A stretch of 64,000 nucleotides of DNA from Paenibacillus sp. FSL H8-0048 (GTDB taxonomy: Bacteria; Bacillota; Bacilli; Paenibacillales; Paenibacillaceae), in the NCBI RefSeq assembly GCF_038002825.1, contig NZ_JBBODF010000001.1, positions 1,860,001 to 1,924,000 on the forward strand. The letters are read 5' to 3'. Under the pieces are notes generated by a model. It was not told the DNA's origin. It did no database searches and saw nothing but the letters and a program-made list of their open reading frames with translations. Below, piece after piece: positions 8,729 to 16,965 of this stretch; positions within the stretch are counted from its first letter, which is position 1; the number at the start of each line of letters is the position of its first letter. The position numbers were made by a program, and so were the translations under genes.

Positions 8729-9411
8729 ACACCTCCTTGATTGACGCCATAACCAAAAGCCCGCTCCGCACCTCCTTCTATCATTTCACCCGGGCAGTGA
8801 ATCTCCCCGCCATGGCTGCCCTTGACGCCATTTATTCCTCTGCGGTGCTGAGCCCCGCCCATGCAGCCGGGGAGCGGCGGGCTGCGGCGCACCGGGTAAG
8901 CTACGCCGGACAAGCTGCGATTCTGAATGCCCATCTGCGCATTACGCCTGAGGCGATGGCTCCGGGGACAACGGCTGAAGAGTTCCGCCGCTGCCTGGAC
9001 CGCCATGTGTTCCTGTGGCCGACCTGGCGCGACTGCCTGGCAATGGCTGCGATGTATTCGCGCCGGGAGCCGGGCGAACCCTTCTCCGTGCTTAAGCTCG
9101 ATGCCCGCCAAGTGCTGGCTGCTCACTTCTCCCGTATCAGGCTGTCCAAATACGATTCCGGCAGCTCCCCCAGGTTCCCGCACCGCATGTCATACCGTAA
9201 AAGCTGTGCCATGCTGCTCCCCCTCGCCGAATTCATGTCCTCCACCGGACAAGCTATACCCTCCAAGCCATCCGAGATCAAGGAAGTACTGGTTGAGGAC
9301 AAACTTGCCCCGCTCAGTCAATATCTGCAGACGGTCTACTGTTCACAGCCCCAGCTTGTACCTGAGCTCTGGCAGCCTGTATGTAAGCCCCTAATTCTTC
9401 CCCTAAGTTAG
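8725..9411 (+). CDS. DUF7002-like protein, possible ADP-ribosyltransferase fold
   Basis: 228 aa, overlapping the yihY stop by 4 nt. The N-terminal pattern FYHFTRAVNLPAMAALD, an Arg soon after (AHRVSYAG), and the segment CLDRHVFLWPTWRDCLAM recall DUF7002. In my judgement that family is built like the DarT/ART group (His near the start, Arg in the middle, an RVFFW-like strand). A terminal catalytic Glu cannot be assigned with certainty. No signal peptide or membrane helix is seen. Coupling to a membrane protein is unusual. The family assignment is tentative; the reading frame itself is well supported by overlap and composition. Confidence 0.6.
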   Translation: MNTSLIDAITKSPLRTSFYHFTRAVNLPAMAALDAIYSSAVLSPAHAAGERRAAAHRVSYAGQAAILNAHLRITPEAMAPGTTAEEFRRCLDRHVFLWPTWRDCLAMAAMYSRREPGEPFSVLKLDARQVLAAHFSRIRLSKYDSGSSPRFPHRMSYRKSCAMLLPLAEFMSSTGQAIPSKPSEIKEVLVEDKLAPLSQYLQTVYCSQPQLVPELWQPVCKPLILPLS

Positions 9412-9441
9412 TCTTGCTTACCTTAGATCATCTGCCTAGAG

Positions 9442-9497
9442 TTGAATTGTATGTCGCATCGTGATATAGTCACACTATGACATAGTCACAGCATGAC
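9442..9497 (+). promoter_or_regulatory. Promoter with tandem operator for the PadR-DUF2812 operon
   Basis: -35 TTGAAT (9442-9447), 17-bp spacer, -10 TATAGT (9465-9470). Two head-to-tail 16-bp copies follow: ATAGTCACACTATGAC (9466-9481) and ATAGTCACAGCATGAC (9482-9497). The first contains the palindrome ATAGT-CAC-ACTAT and overlaps the -10, as expected for autorepression by the PadR protein encoded just downstream. Confidence 0.65.
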
Positions 9498-9552
9498 ATA
9501 CTTTCTTATAGCCAAGACTTGGCACAAAGAATTGACGAAGCAGGTGAACGCG

Positions 9553-9885
9553 GTGTCCGCAGCGCAAAAGGTTCTAAAAAAGTACGTGCCCATGACCGAG
9601 ACGGCCTTCTATATTCTGTTGTCCTTAACCAAGCCGCGCCACGGATATGGAATTATTAAGCATGTAGAGGAATTGTCGGAAGGACGGCTCCGGCTGGGCT
9701 CCGGTACGGTATATGGAACCTTGACCAAAATGAGCAAGGATGGACTGATTACCGTATTTGCCGATGAAGAGAGAAAGACGGTGTACGAGGTGTCTGACCT
9801 GGGGAAGGAAGTCATGCGCGCTGAAATCGGCAGATTAAAGGAACTTCACCGCAACGCCGTCACCAGTGAGGAGGAATTTCAATGA
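9553..9885 (+). CDS. PadR family transcriptional regulator
   Basis: 110 aa from a GTG at 9553 with CAGGTGA about 5 nt before it. An in-frame ATG at 9493 lies inside the operator repeats with no RBS, and the shorter form has the normal PadR length. The winged helix reads MTETAFYILLSLTKPRHGYGI and GSGTVYGTLTKMSKDGLI, with a C-terminal dimerisation helix. It overlaps the DUF2812 gene by 4 nt. PadR-DUF2812 pairs are common in Bacillota: PadR represses, and the membrane partner is presumed to respond to an envelope or drug signal. Confidence 0.88.
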   Translation: MSAAQKVLKKYVPMTETAFYILLSLTKPRHGYGIIKHVEELSEGRLRLGSGTVYGTLTKMSKDGLITVFADEERKTVYEVSDLGKEVMRAEIGRLKELHRNAVTSEEEFQ

Positions 9886-11030
9886 GAACGGTATTTCGGC
9901 CCTTTTGGAGCTATGATCTGCCGGCTACAGAAGCCTGGTTGGCCGATATGGCCGGCAAGGGATGGCATGTGGAGGCATGGAGCTTACTGCTGCGGCGCTT
10001 TACCTTCCGGCAGGCTGAGCCTGGCCGGCTAACTTATCAGTTGGCTTATCAATCAGCCAAGCCTTCAGCCATGTCTCCTTATCTTGCCGCAGAGGGATGG
10101 AGCAAGCGGCTACAGCATGGAAAATGGAGCCTGTACGAAAATGACCGGCTGCCGTCACAGATTAGCGCCTATCCTTCACGAAAGGATGTCCTGAGGCGAA
10201 ACCGCATTATCTCCTATCTTTTCATGGGCATCCTGGTGTATTTGCTGCTAATTGCACTTATTCCACTGCTTGTACTAGGGCTCACCTTCAATCAGGATAC
10301 TCCAGTGCGCATTCAGCCAAGTCCGATGTGGGCCGTTACCTGGGCCGCAGCAGCGGTAGCGCTGGCCCTGCTTATTCTAGCAATCTACTCAATAGTGAAG
10401 CTCCGGGCTGCCAGTAAGGTATTTCTGCCAAACCATCAGGACCTGAAGAAACCTCCCGGACCGCAGAAGCCTGCCGGCACTACGATGGCGCGGATGAAGC
10501 CCGGCTGGATGTACGCCCCTGACCGGCTGGAGCAATGGCTGGAGGACAAGGAGAGGCACGGATGGAATCTCTATAAAATAGGCTTCGGAGGAACGCTGTT
10601 CCATTTCAGCAAGGGCCGTCCGCGCCGCATGACCTATCACGCCGACTATCAGGTCATTGCCGATGAAGGGTATTTCGAGCTGCATCAGGAGGCTGGCTGG
10701 ACGAGACTCTACAGCTCTCCCTTCTCTATGCAGAAATGGACCCTCTGGAGCCGGGAGGAGCAGAACGCTGCGGAGCAGCAGGAAATCTATAGTGATCCGG
10801 TCCACCGCCTGAAGCAGGCACGTAAAGTCGCCATCAGCTATACTCTGCTGTTCCTGCCGATGATCCTGCTCTACAGCTTTAATCTGTCGGCCTTCATTAA
10901 TGGCATGGTGCGGGACGGGATTACCGCTTCCCAAGCGTGGAACACTTCAATTATGTTCCTTTCCATTCTGCTCTTCGGCTCGTTCGCGGGCAGAACGTGG
11001 CTATATTACCGGCGGCTCAAGCAGCAATAG
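9882..11030 (+). CDS. DUF2812 domain membrane protein, two copies of the domain
   Basis: 382 aa, translationally coupled to padR. An N-terminal DUF2812 copy (FWSYDLPATEAWLADMAGKGWH...) is followed by two membrane helices (LVYLLLIALIPLLVLGL; AAVALALLILAIYSIV). A second, similar copy follows (APDRLEQWLEDKERHGWNLYKI..., about residues 210-290), then two further helices. The duplicated soluble domain is the noteworthy feature. The function of DUF2812 is unknown; the pairing with PadR suggests a repressor-linked sensor or effector at the membrane. Confidence 0.85.
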   Translation: MRTVFRPFWSYDLPATEAWLADMAGKGWHVEAWSLLLRRFTFRQAEPGRLTYQLAYQSAKPSAMSPYLAAEGWSKRLQHGKWSLYENDRLPSQISAYPSRKDVLRRNRIISYLFMGILVYLLLIALIPLLVLGLTFNQDTPVRIQPSPMWAVTWAAAAVALALLILAIYSIVKLRAASKVFLPNHQDLKKPPGPQKPAGTTMARMKPGWMYAPDRLEQWLEDKERHGWNLYKIGFGGTLFHFSKGRPRRMTYHADYQVIADEGYFELHQEAGWTRLYSSPFSMQKWTLWSREEQNAAEQQEIYSDPVHRLKQARKVAISYTLLFLPMILLYSFNLSAFINGMVRDGITASQAWNTSIMFLSILLFGSFAGRTWLYYRRLKQQ

Positions 11031-11061
11031 AAGCTCTATCATTTCTTGTATCACAACAAAA

Positions 11062-11118
11062 GGCGTATACCGGAAGTCCTGCTCCATGTGGAGAAGACTT
11101 CAGTATACGCCTTTAAGC
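11062..11118. terminator. Bidirectional terminator between DUF2812 and the GntR gene
   Basis: A stem of GGCGTATACCGGAAGTC with GACTTCAGTATACGCC is flanked by TTTAAGCTTTT on the plus side and ACAACAAAA on the other. It serves the convergent genes ending at 11030 and 11141. Confidence 0.85.
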
Positions 11119-11140
11119 TTTTCACTTGTAACTTGTATAA

Positions 11141-11809
11141 TCAGAAGAATTGCGGGTATTGCTTAGACATACTCTGGACCCGGTCCAGCAGTGTATTGGA
11201 ATGCTCCATCACGACCTTGCGCATCCCTTCCACATCCCGCTTGCGGGTAGCCGCCACCATCTTCACATGCTTATCGATATCGGATGGCTGCACCCCCTCC
11301 ATCTTCCCGTAGAGCAGACGGATACGGTTGTAATGGGACGCTACCTCTTCGATGGTGAACCAGGACAATTCCTCTCCGGCCGTCTGAAAGATCAGCTGAT
11401 GGAACCGGTTGTCCTTAATATAGAATTCTCTGAAGTATTTCTTGTCCATGTATTTCTTCTGCTTATTAATCAGTTCCTGCATCGTATCTGCCACCAGCTC
11501 GCTGCACTTGCGGATGAACTCATCGATAACTGCTGATTCAAGCGAGGTGCGGATGAACCACTCCTCACGGACCCGTTGCAGATCGATCTTGGAGACTACG
11601 GTTTTGCGCTGAGGATATATTTCCACCAGTCCTGACTGTTGAAGGCGGACCACGGCTTCCCGTACCGGCGTCCGGCTGACGCCATAGCGTTCAGAGAGCT
11701 TCTGCACACTGACATCCATTCCTGGCTCGAGCGTCATATTCATGATGTCTTCTTTTATTTTATTGTAAGTTACATCATTCAACGAATTACTGTTATTCAT
11801 AATCTTCAA
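11141..11809 (-). CDS. GntR family regulator, FCD (FadR) subfamily
   Basis: 222 aa from a TTG at 11809 (AGGGA 5 nt upstream); an ATG three codons later is an alternative. The winged helix includes SERYGVSRTPVREAVVRLQQSGLVEIYPQRKT... and is followed by the all-helical FCD ligand domain. Its metal or acid ligand positions are Asp in IKDNRFHQLIF and His in DIDKHVKMVAA and VVMEHSN. It is the last gene of the transporter-hydantoinase-metallopeptidase operon and probably senses the substrate of that pathway. Candidate operators are the TAACATG copies at 16343-16407. Confidence 0.87.
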   Translation of the reverse strand: MKIMNNSNSLNDVTYNKIKEDIMNMTLEPGMDVSVQKLSERYGVSRTPVREAVVRLQQSGLVEIYPQRKTVVSKIDLQRVREEWFIRTSLESAVIDEFIRKCSELVADTMQELINKQKKYMDKKYFREFYIKDNRFHQLIFQTAGEELSWFTIEEVASHYNRIRLLYGKMEGVQPSDIDKHVKMVAATRKRDVEGMRKVVMEHSNTLLDRVQSMSKQYPQFF

Positions 11810-11817
11810 CGGCTTCC

Positions 11818-12501
11818 CTACACCTTCCCTGAACTCACTCCTAGTACATCACGGGTTATTGTCTCCGCACTGGCTGAGTCGTAGCTGTAATACAACAGAA
11901 CATCCAGAATAAACGGCGAGTACCGCAGTCTGTTCAGCTCCTGTGTAAAAGCCATGGCTCCAACTTCACTTAAGGTGCGTATTGTAGAATAATTCTTCAG
12001 GCCCAGCAGCTTCCATAGCAGAATGCGCTCGGTCCGGGTGTATATTTCCTGTGCAAACCGGTCTTCTACAAAATGATAAATTTCGTGGCCAAGGATAGTA
12101 TTCATTATACCAGCTTGCGGAAAAAGTTCAACTAGACCAGGCCCCGCCTCCCGCACCTGCTCCGCCGCTCTGCGTAAGGGTTCTTCCATGATTTCGATCC
12201 GTTCCGGGGGGGTGTAGGAGGCGAACAGCACACGCTTTCCGGTCATGAGCGCATCCTTGAATTCCAGCTTCAGGTTCATCCGTTCAGCAAGCACCCTGAC
12301 ATCACGGGTCCCATATTCAAGCATCATCCGCTGTGCATATTCTATACCGCAGGCTCTGGCCTGCTTCAGCATTTCCCGCTTCGTCTCCGGTGAAATACGC
12401 CGGTTCAGAATGTCTCTCGAGAAGGCATACATTCCCCAAGCCTCATCGTCAACCTGCATCAATGGATACAGCAGCTCTCCCAGCTTTGTCTGCACTTGCA
12501 T
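11818..12501 (-). CDS. ImmA/IrrE-like metallopeptidase-fold protein in a catabolic operon
   Basis: 227 aa; AGGGGGAC directly precedes the ATG. I do not recognise a named family, but the layout matches an ImmA/IrrE-type gluzincin. A stretch around RVLAERMNLKLEF precedes ILGHEIYHFVEDRF, where HEIYH is a HExxH zinc site. About 45 residues later comes a possible third ligand in EVGAMAFTQELN. There is no signal peptide, so it is cytoplasmic. It sits between the hydantoinase gene (35-bp gap) and the GntR gene (8-bp gap). ImmA-type proteases usually cleave phage-like repressors. Here a role in regulator turnover, or hydrolysis of the pathway compound, are both guesses. Confidence 0.6.
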   Translation of the reverse strand: MQVQTKLGELLYPLMQVDDEAWGMYAFSRDILNRRISPETKREMLKQARACGIEYAQRMMLEYGTRDVRVLAERMNLKLEFKDALMTGKRVLFASYTPPERIEIMEEPLRRAAEQVREAGPGLVELFPQAGIMNTILGHEIYHFVEDRFAQEIYTRTERILLWKLLGLKNYSTIRTLSEVGAMAFTQELNRLRYSPFILDVLLYYSYDSASAETITRDVLGVSSGKV

Positions 12502-12536
12502 ATGTCCCCCTGTCTACACGTTCTTCCGCACGGTTC

Positions 12537-14669
12537 CTAGCTCTGCTTGATATTAGCCGCCACCACAATAACTTCCGTGTCCGGCTCGAACGTGGATACC
12601 TCAATATCCATCAGCAGCTCGAGCTGTTCGAAGTCCGATGCGGTAAAGTCCATGACACGGGCACCGATGCACAGGTAAAAGTCAGGTCTTGCAATCAGCT
12701 CCGTCTGATACACAGCCATGGCCTCCCACAGCTGCTTAACCGCACTCAGGTAGTCGCCCGCAATGGTCTTAAGCGCCATAGCCCGGCCTCTCTGCACTTT
12801 GATGAAGCCCTTGGTATCCAGGATGCGGACTGCCCCGGCTTCACCGGCTTTATCCATCCATTCGCCGAAAATACTGACATACCGGGTCTTCTCCAGCAGC
12901 TTCGTCCGTTCCAACGGAATACGCATATCCTGGGCCGCCAGCTCCCGCAGCTCCGCCTCATCACATTCCTTCAGCAGCTCGGTTGTCTTCACTTCCGTAG
13001 AACCGGTAGCAATGGCTGTAACCTTGGAGGTCTGCGGATCAATATCAATATGAATCTCGATGCTCTCCGGGGTGGCTCCGCTCTGGATGGCCTTGTTCAT
13101 GGCTTCCATCTTGAGGGCGGCGATCACTTCCTTGGACGGAGACGGAATAATCCGCTCAACCACGTCCCGGACCATCGACAGAGCAACCCCAATCGAAGAG
13201 ATAACCTCTGCATTCTCGGGGATGCTGTATTTGAGGCCCATTTTCTCGGAAAAATAGACAATCAGCGAAGCCGCTCCGCCGCCGACGCCGACCAGCGAGA
13301 TTTGGTCCTTCTCCAGCTTGTATTTCTCAGCCAGCGCCAAAATGATCGGCTCGATCTTGGCATACGCCTTCTCCATAATCTGCTTGGCAATATCCTCTAC
13401 CGTCGTTCCGCAGTAATCCGCCAATGCCTGCATCGCTCTTCTGGCCGCTTCCACATTCCCGTAGGAGAAATGCTCCGGCTTCACCAGTCCCAGCACATTC
13501 GCCGCACAGGAGTTCGTGATCGTCACCCGTTCCCCGTTCTCCAGCCGGACCGCCACATAATCAGCAGGATCACCCGGCTTCGGGGAAAAGAATTCGACCT
13601 GCGCTCCCTTGATCTTGTCCGGGTCGGTGAATACGGAATAATCCAGACCGCCGATATGCGCCGATCTGGGTCCGACATCGACCACGCCGCTCTTGTTCGC
13701 CCGGATCATGGACCCGCCGGCTACGCCGAGCACCCGTACATCCAGGGAATTGACATAGGTCGGATGACCGCCGACGATGGAATAGTCGATGGCCGGACGG
13801 CCGTTTTTGATCACACCGATATTGGTTGTCGTACCGCCGACCTCGAAATATACCCCGTTAGACGCTCTAAGATACATCAGCGAGCCCATGACCGAGGCCG
13901 CCGGGCCCGACAGCATCGTCAGCACAGGCCGCTTCTTCATCTCACTGATCTCCATAACGCCGCCGTCGCCTCTCATAATCATCAGCGGAACATGAACCCC
14001 CGCCTCCCGCACAGATTTCTCTGTGGAATTGGCGGTATCCAGCATCTTCGGCAGAATGCTTGCGTTGATCGCGGCCGTCCGCGTTCTCCGGGTCAGCCCG
14101 TATAATTTCGTGATGTCGGAGGCCATGGTGGTCGGCATGCCTTTTTTCTCCGCTTCGATATAGACCAGTTCCTCAGGCCGCCCGTTATCTACGCCAAAAG
14201 CCATCGAAGGCACAATCACCTGTGCCCCCTGCTGCTTCAGCTCATCGATGACCGCCATCACGGAGGCTTCGGACATTTTTTTAACATTCAGGAAGCTGTT
14301 ATAGATCCTGATCTCTTTACTATTGCCCAGATCGATATTCTGAAGCTTGGTCTGACGCTTGGCGAGCCAGCCTTCCAGACCGCCCTTTGCCAGGCCGATA
14401 ATGCCCACCTGGGCTATATCGCCCTCGATCAGCGCATTGGTTGCCTGCGTAGTACTGTGGGCCACGAATACTACGTCATCCGGACGGATGTTGTTCTCCT
14501 CCAGGCAATTCATGAAGCATTTCACCACACCTGCGGCTACGCCTGTGGCATGGTCATGCGTCGTCTTGACCGAGGATTTCCCGATAATCTCATGGGTCGC
14601 ATTGTCAATCGCAACTGCCTTGGTATGGGTTCCCCCCACATCGATCCCCATTCTAACCATTGTACTCAT
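12537..14669 (-). CDS. Hydantoinase/oxoprolinase A-type ATPase, no B subunit nearby
   Basis: 710 aa from the ATG at 14669 (CGGAGA 6 nt upstream). The longer frame to 14744 lacks an RBS. The ASKHA-type phosphate loop reads MGIDVGGTHTKAVAID. A Hydantoinase_A core follows (VAHSTTQATNALIEGD, LSGPAASVMGSL, FEVGGTTTNIGVI, VGVGGGAASLIVYFSEK). Members open cyclic imides or lactams with ATP (5-oxoprolinase, N-methylhydantoinase, caprolactamase), or carboxylate ketones, and normally need a HyuB-type partner. None is encoded here. About 200 residues at the C-terminus do not match the core and may replace it. Substrate unknown. Confidence 0.82.
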   Translation of the reverse strand: MSTMVRMGIDVGGTHTKAVAIDNATHEIIGKSSVKTTHDHATGVAAGVVKCFMNCLEENNIRPDDVVFVAHSTTQATNALIEGDIAQVGIIGLAKGGLEGWLAKRQTKLQNIDLGNSKEIRIYNSFLNVKKMSEASVMAVIDELKQQGAQVIVPSMAFGVDNGRPEELVYIEAEKKGMPTTMASDITKLYGLTRRTRTAAINASILPKMLDTANSTEKSVREAGVHVPLMIMRGDGGVMEISEMKKRPVLTMLSGPAASVMGSLMYLRASNGVYFEVGGTTTNIGVIKNGRPAIDYSIVGGHPTYVNSLDVRVLGVAGGSMIRANKSGVVDVGPRSAHIGGLDYSVFTDPDKIKGAQVEFFSPKPGDPADYVAVRLENGERVTITNSCAANVLGLVKPEHFSYGNVEAARRAMQALADYCGTTVEDIAKQIMEKAYAKIEPIILALAEKYKLEKDQISLVGVGGGAASLIVYFSEKMGLKYSIPENAEVISSIGVALSMVRDVVERIIPSPSKEVIAALKMEAMNKAIQSGATPESIEIHIDIDPQTSKVTAIATGSTEVKTTELLKECDEAELRELAAQDMRIPLERTKLLEKTRYVSIFGEWMDKAGEAGAVRILDTKGFIKVQRGRAMALKTIAGDYLSAVKQLWEAMAVYQTELIARPDFYLCIGARVMDFTASDFEQLELLMDIEVSTFEPDTEVIVVAANIKQS

Positions 14670-14743
14670 ATGATTTCTCCGTTTCTCTTCATTAATAGTA
14701 GACCCAAGTGAAATTTGAAGCCTAACCGTCACTGCGGTGAACA

Positions 14744-14912
14744 TTTGGACTTCCGGCCGCTGTTGTCTGCAGATTTCTTGATTTGTACCGCTGTTCGCGG
14801 TGGAAATCCGCAGACAGCTGATGCTTCCGATGCGAGCTTTCCTACGGAAAGCTTTCAGGCGGACGCTCCCGCTCCTACAGTTCCAAATTTCCCCTCCGTT
14901 CCTTATAGCTTC
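14744..14912. repeat. Hairpin-rich intergenic element, possible dispersed repeat
   Basis: This is the 295-bp gap between the transporter and hydantoinase genes of one operon. TGTCTGCAGATTTC (14764-14777) pairs with GAAATCCGCAGACA (14803-14816) and encloses a second hairpin, ACCGC-TGTTC-GCGGT (14787-14801). A third, perfect hairpin AGCTTTCC-TAC-GGAAAGCT lies at 14835-14853. Neither strand encodes a convincing protein. My impression that similar sequence recurs in Paenibacillus genomes is from memory and unverified. The element lies inside the transcript and could attenuate or stabilise it. Confidence 0.5.
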
Positions 14913-14964
14913 TCGTTATTGACTTGAGTACTGCTTATTGATTAATACTAAGCAGTGCTAAACA

Positions 14965-16311
14965 CTACACCAGGTTACCGTACATAAAGAACACAATCGC
15001 GCAGAGAATTATCCCGATGATCCAGCCGGTTGGAATCGACATCTTCATATATTCCTTGGCCGGAACCTTCGTATAGCCGAAGCCCCAGGCTACCCAGGAC
15101 TGTGTAACGTCCAGATGCTGCGGTGCAACAGTAGTAATGGCGAACAGCGGATAGAGGAATTGCACCGGCCAGGCAGCGGTTGCCACCACGACGGCCAGGA
15201 TGGCCGAACCCGAACCGACGAGGTTCATCGGGCCGCGGAAGAAGCCGAGCGGTGTCAGGATAGCGAATACAATACACAAGAGCAGTGCAGTCTGGGGCAT
15301 TGCACCGTCCAGCAGGGTTTTGAAATAAGGGGAAGCATAGGTGGCCGCATTGTTGAACATCGATAGCGTAAGCAAGAACCCGATCATTGGCGCCACATCG
15401 ATAGCTCCGTCCGCGAACTGCTTCGACAACATTCTGCAAACGCTTGCAAAACCACCCTTTAGCTTGCCGCAGGTCAGCAGGGCGAACAGGGCCGCGAAGA
15501 TAAATCCGAAAATAATCGGCACCTTGAGCACCACTACACCCACAACCGGCAGAATGATTGAGATCCAGGAGATGGCAGGTGCATCTACCGTAGCTCCGCT
15601 ATCCGGCGTGGCCGCCCAGGCCCGGGAGAGCTTGCGGTTCATCATCACATTAGAGACCACCAGCACTACGATCAGAGATACAGCCATCGCAATCATGCCG
15701 AATTTGAAATATGTATTGTAGTCGTAGCTGGCATAACTTTCGTTGGCTGTTGCAAAAATTGCCTGATATTGCTTAAAGTTCACGATGTTCCCGAAGATCC
15801 CCGCCATGATCGAGCCCATGAAGGAGAACAAGGCAATCGGTGAAGGAATCCCGAGTGACAGCATGATCGGCAGCACGATGACAGCAATGGAGATAACCGG
15901 GCCGATACCCGTCATGGAGGTGAAGATTACAGCGGTAACGATACATAGCAGGGACATGGTAATTCTTGGTTTGTCTCCCCCAAGCTCAACAACCTTACGG
16001 ATCAGCGTGGCGGCAATCCCGGTGTCGATCAGGACTCTGCCGAAGAAGGCGCCGAAGAAAATATTAACCAGTATCGCCTTCCCGTAATTCTCAGGCCCCG
16101 TCTGGAACACGTTCGTCAGGACGTCAATGAACGTCTTGCCCTCCATCACAGAGGTAGGATGAATGCTATTTCCGATCAGGGCAATCGAGGTCCACAGCAC
16201 CGACATGACGAAGAAGCCAACCATGAGGTTATACCCCTTGACGCAATACCACACCAATCCAAAAAATGATAAGACCATAATGAAACCGATTACAACATTA
16301 GCCACATCCAC
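14965..16311 (-). CDS. Ion-transporter superfamily permease (GntP/CitM/Dcu-like)
   Basis: 448 aa from a GTG at 16311 with CAGGAGG 7 nt upstream. There are about eleven to twelve hydrophobic helices. Signature loops include FMGSIMAGIFGNIVNFKQY and LTPLGFFRGPMNLVGSGSA, which look like the re-entrant loops of IT-superfamily carriers for carboxylates. As the first gene of the operon with the hydantoinase A homologue, it probably imports that enzyme's substrate, perhaps a lactam or imide acid. The precise family is not assigned. Confidence 0.75.
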   Translation of the reverse strand: MDVANVVIGFIMVLSFFGLVWYCVKGYNLMVGFFVMSVLWTSIALIGNSIHPTSVMEGKTFIDVLTNVFQTGPENYGKAILVNIFFGAFFGRVLIDTGIAATLIRKVVELGGDKPRITMSLLCIVTAVIFTSMTGIGPVISIAVIVLPIMLSLGIPSPIALFSFMGSIMAGIFGNIVNFKQYQAIFATANESYASYDYNTYFKFGMIAMAVSLIVVLVVSNVMMNRKLSRAWAATPDSGATVDAPAISWISIILPVVGVVVLKVPIIFGFIFAALFALLTCGKLKGGFASVCRMLSKQFADGAIDVAPMIGFLLTLSMFNNAATYASPYFKTLLDGAMPQTALLLCIVFAILTPLGFFRGPMNLVGSGSAILAVVVATAAWPVQFLYPLFAITTVAPQHLDVTQSWVAWGFGYTKVPAKEYMKMSIPTGWIIGIILCAIVFFMYGNLV

Positions 16312-16342
16312 AAAATAACCTCCTGAAGTAGGATCATTGAGT

Positions 16343-16407
16343 TAACATGCTAACATGCTATTTAGGTATACTGACATGTTAGTTTGTTACGTGAAAATAT
16401 TAACATG
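16343..16407 (-). promoter_or_regulatory. Cluster of four TAACATG motifs upstream of the transporter operon
   Basis: TAACATG occurs at 16343-16349, 16351-16357 and 16401-16407 and, inverted as CATGTTA, at 16375-16381. CTAACATG and CATGTTAG thus face each other across an AT-rich spacer containing TATACC, a possible -10 on the minus strand. Dense short palindromic half sites are typical of FCD-type GntR regulators, and one is encoded at the end of this operon. Confidence 0.6.
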
Positions 16408-16463
16408 CTACTTCATTAGGCGTCAATACCCTTCTGCATGTTATTTCCAAACACTCCAAAATG

Positions 16464-16505
16464 AAAAACAGAGGCTGCAGATGTGATCCATCCTGCGCCT
16501 CTGTT
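16464..16505 (-). terminator. Terminator of the 136-aa gene
   Basis: On the minus strand AACAGAGGCGCAGG and CTGCAGCCTCTGTT form a stem, followed by TTTC. It lies just after the stop at 16516. Confidence 0.75.
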
Positions 16506-16515
16506 CACTTCAAAC

Positions 16516-16926
16516 TCATCCGTTATGATTGTTAATCACCTGGTCACGATACTTCTGAAATTGCTCCCAGGATTGCTCCGCTGCTTCTGGCTGCTCAAAG
16601 TCGATATAGCCCGTATCCGATGTGTCCAGGGCATAAGCCTCCAGTGTCTCGCAGATCAAGCAGAGGGTATCCATCACTTCTCCCCCGCCCCGGATATGCA
16701 GCATGATGGAATCTACGAGCTCCTCGTCACCTGTGTTGAACTCAATCGAAAACCCTTCACCCTCCAGGATACCCCAAGCCTTATCCCGGTAATCCAGGTT
16801 CGGTAGGCGGCGGGCCAGCTTCTCAATAATGTCATCACGTTGTCCCAGGGGTGGCACCGGGGGCTGTTCTTCCTCCGGCGCTTCAAAATCGTATTTCGTT
16901 TTCATAATAAGTACATCCCAGCTCAT
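16516..16926 (-). CDS. Conserved hypothetical protein
   Basis: 136 aa, starting MSWDVLIMKTKYDF. It is acidic and soluble, with a Pro-rich patch (EEEQPPVPPLG) then a conserved-looking core, WGILEGEGFSIEFNTGDEE and MLHIRGGGEVMDTL. I recall similar unnamed proteins of this pattern in many bacteria, often alone, but know of no function. It has its own terminator, so it is a single-gene unit. Confidence 0.7.
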   Translation of the reverse strand: MSWDVLIMKTKYDFEAPEEEQPPVPPLGQRDDIIEKLARRLPNLDYRDKAWGILEGEGFSIEFNTGDEELVDSIMLHIRGGGEVMDTLCLICETLEAYALDTSDTGYIDFEQPEAAEQSWEQFQKYRDQVINNHNG

Positions 16927-16965
16927 GGTTGCTCACTCCTGTCATTATAGACTCCAGTACTTAGA

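Noticed and set aside
12333..14105. 590-codon plus-strand open frame
   Set aside because: It is antisense to the well-supported hydantoinase gene, with His/Arg-rich shadow composition.
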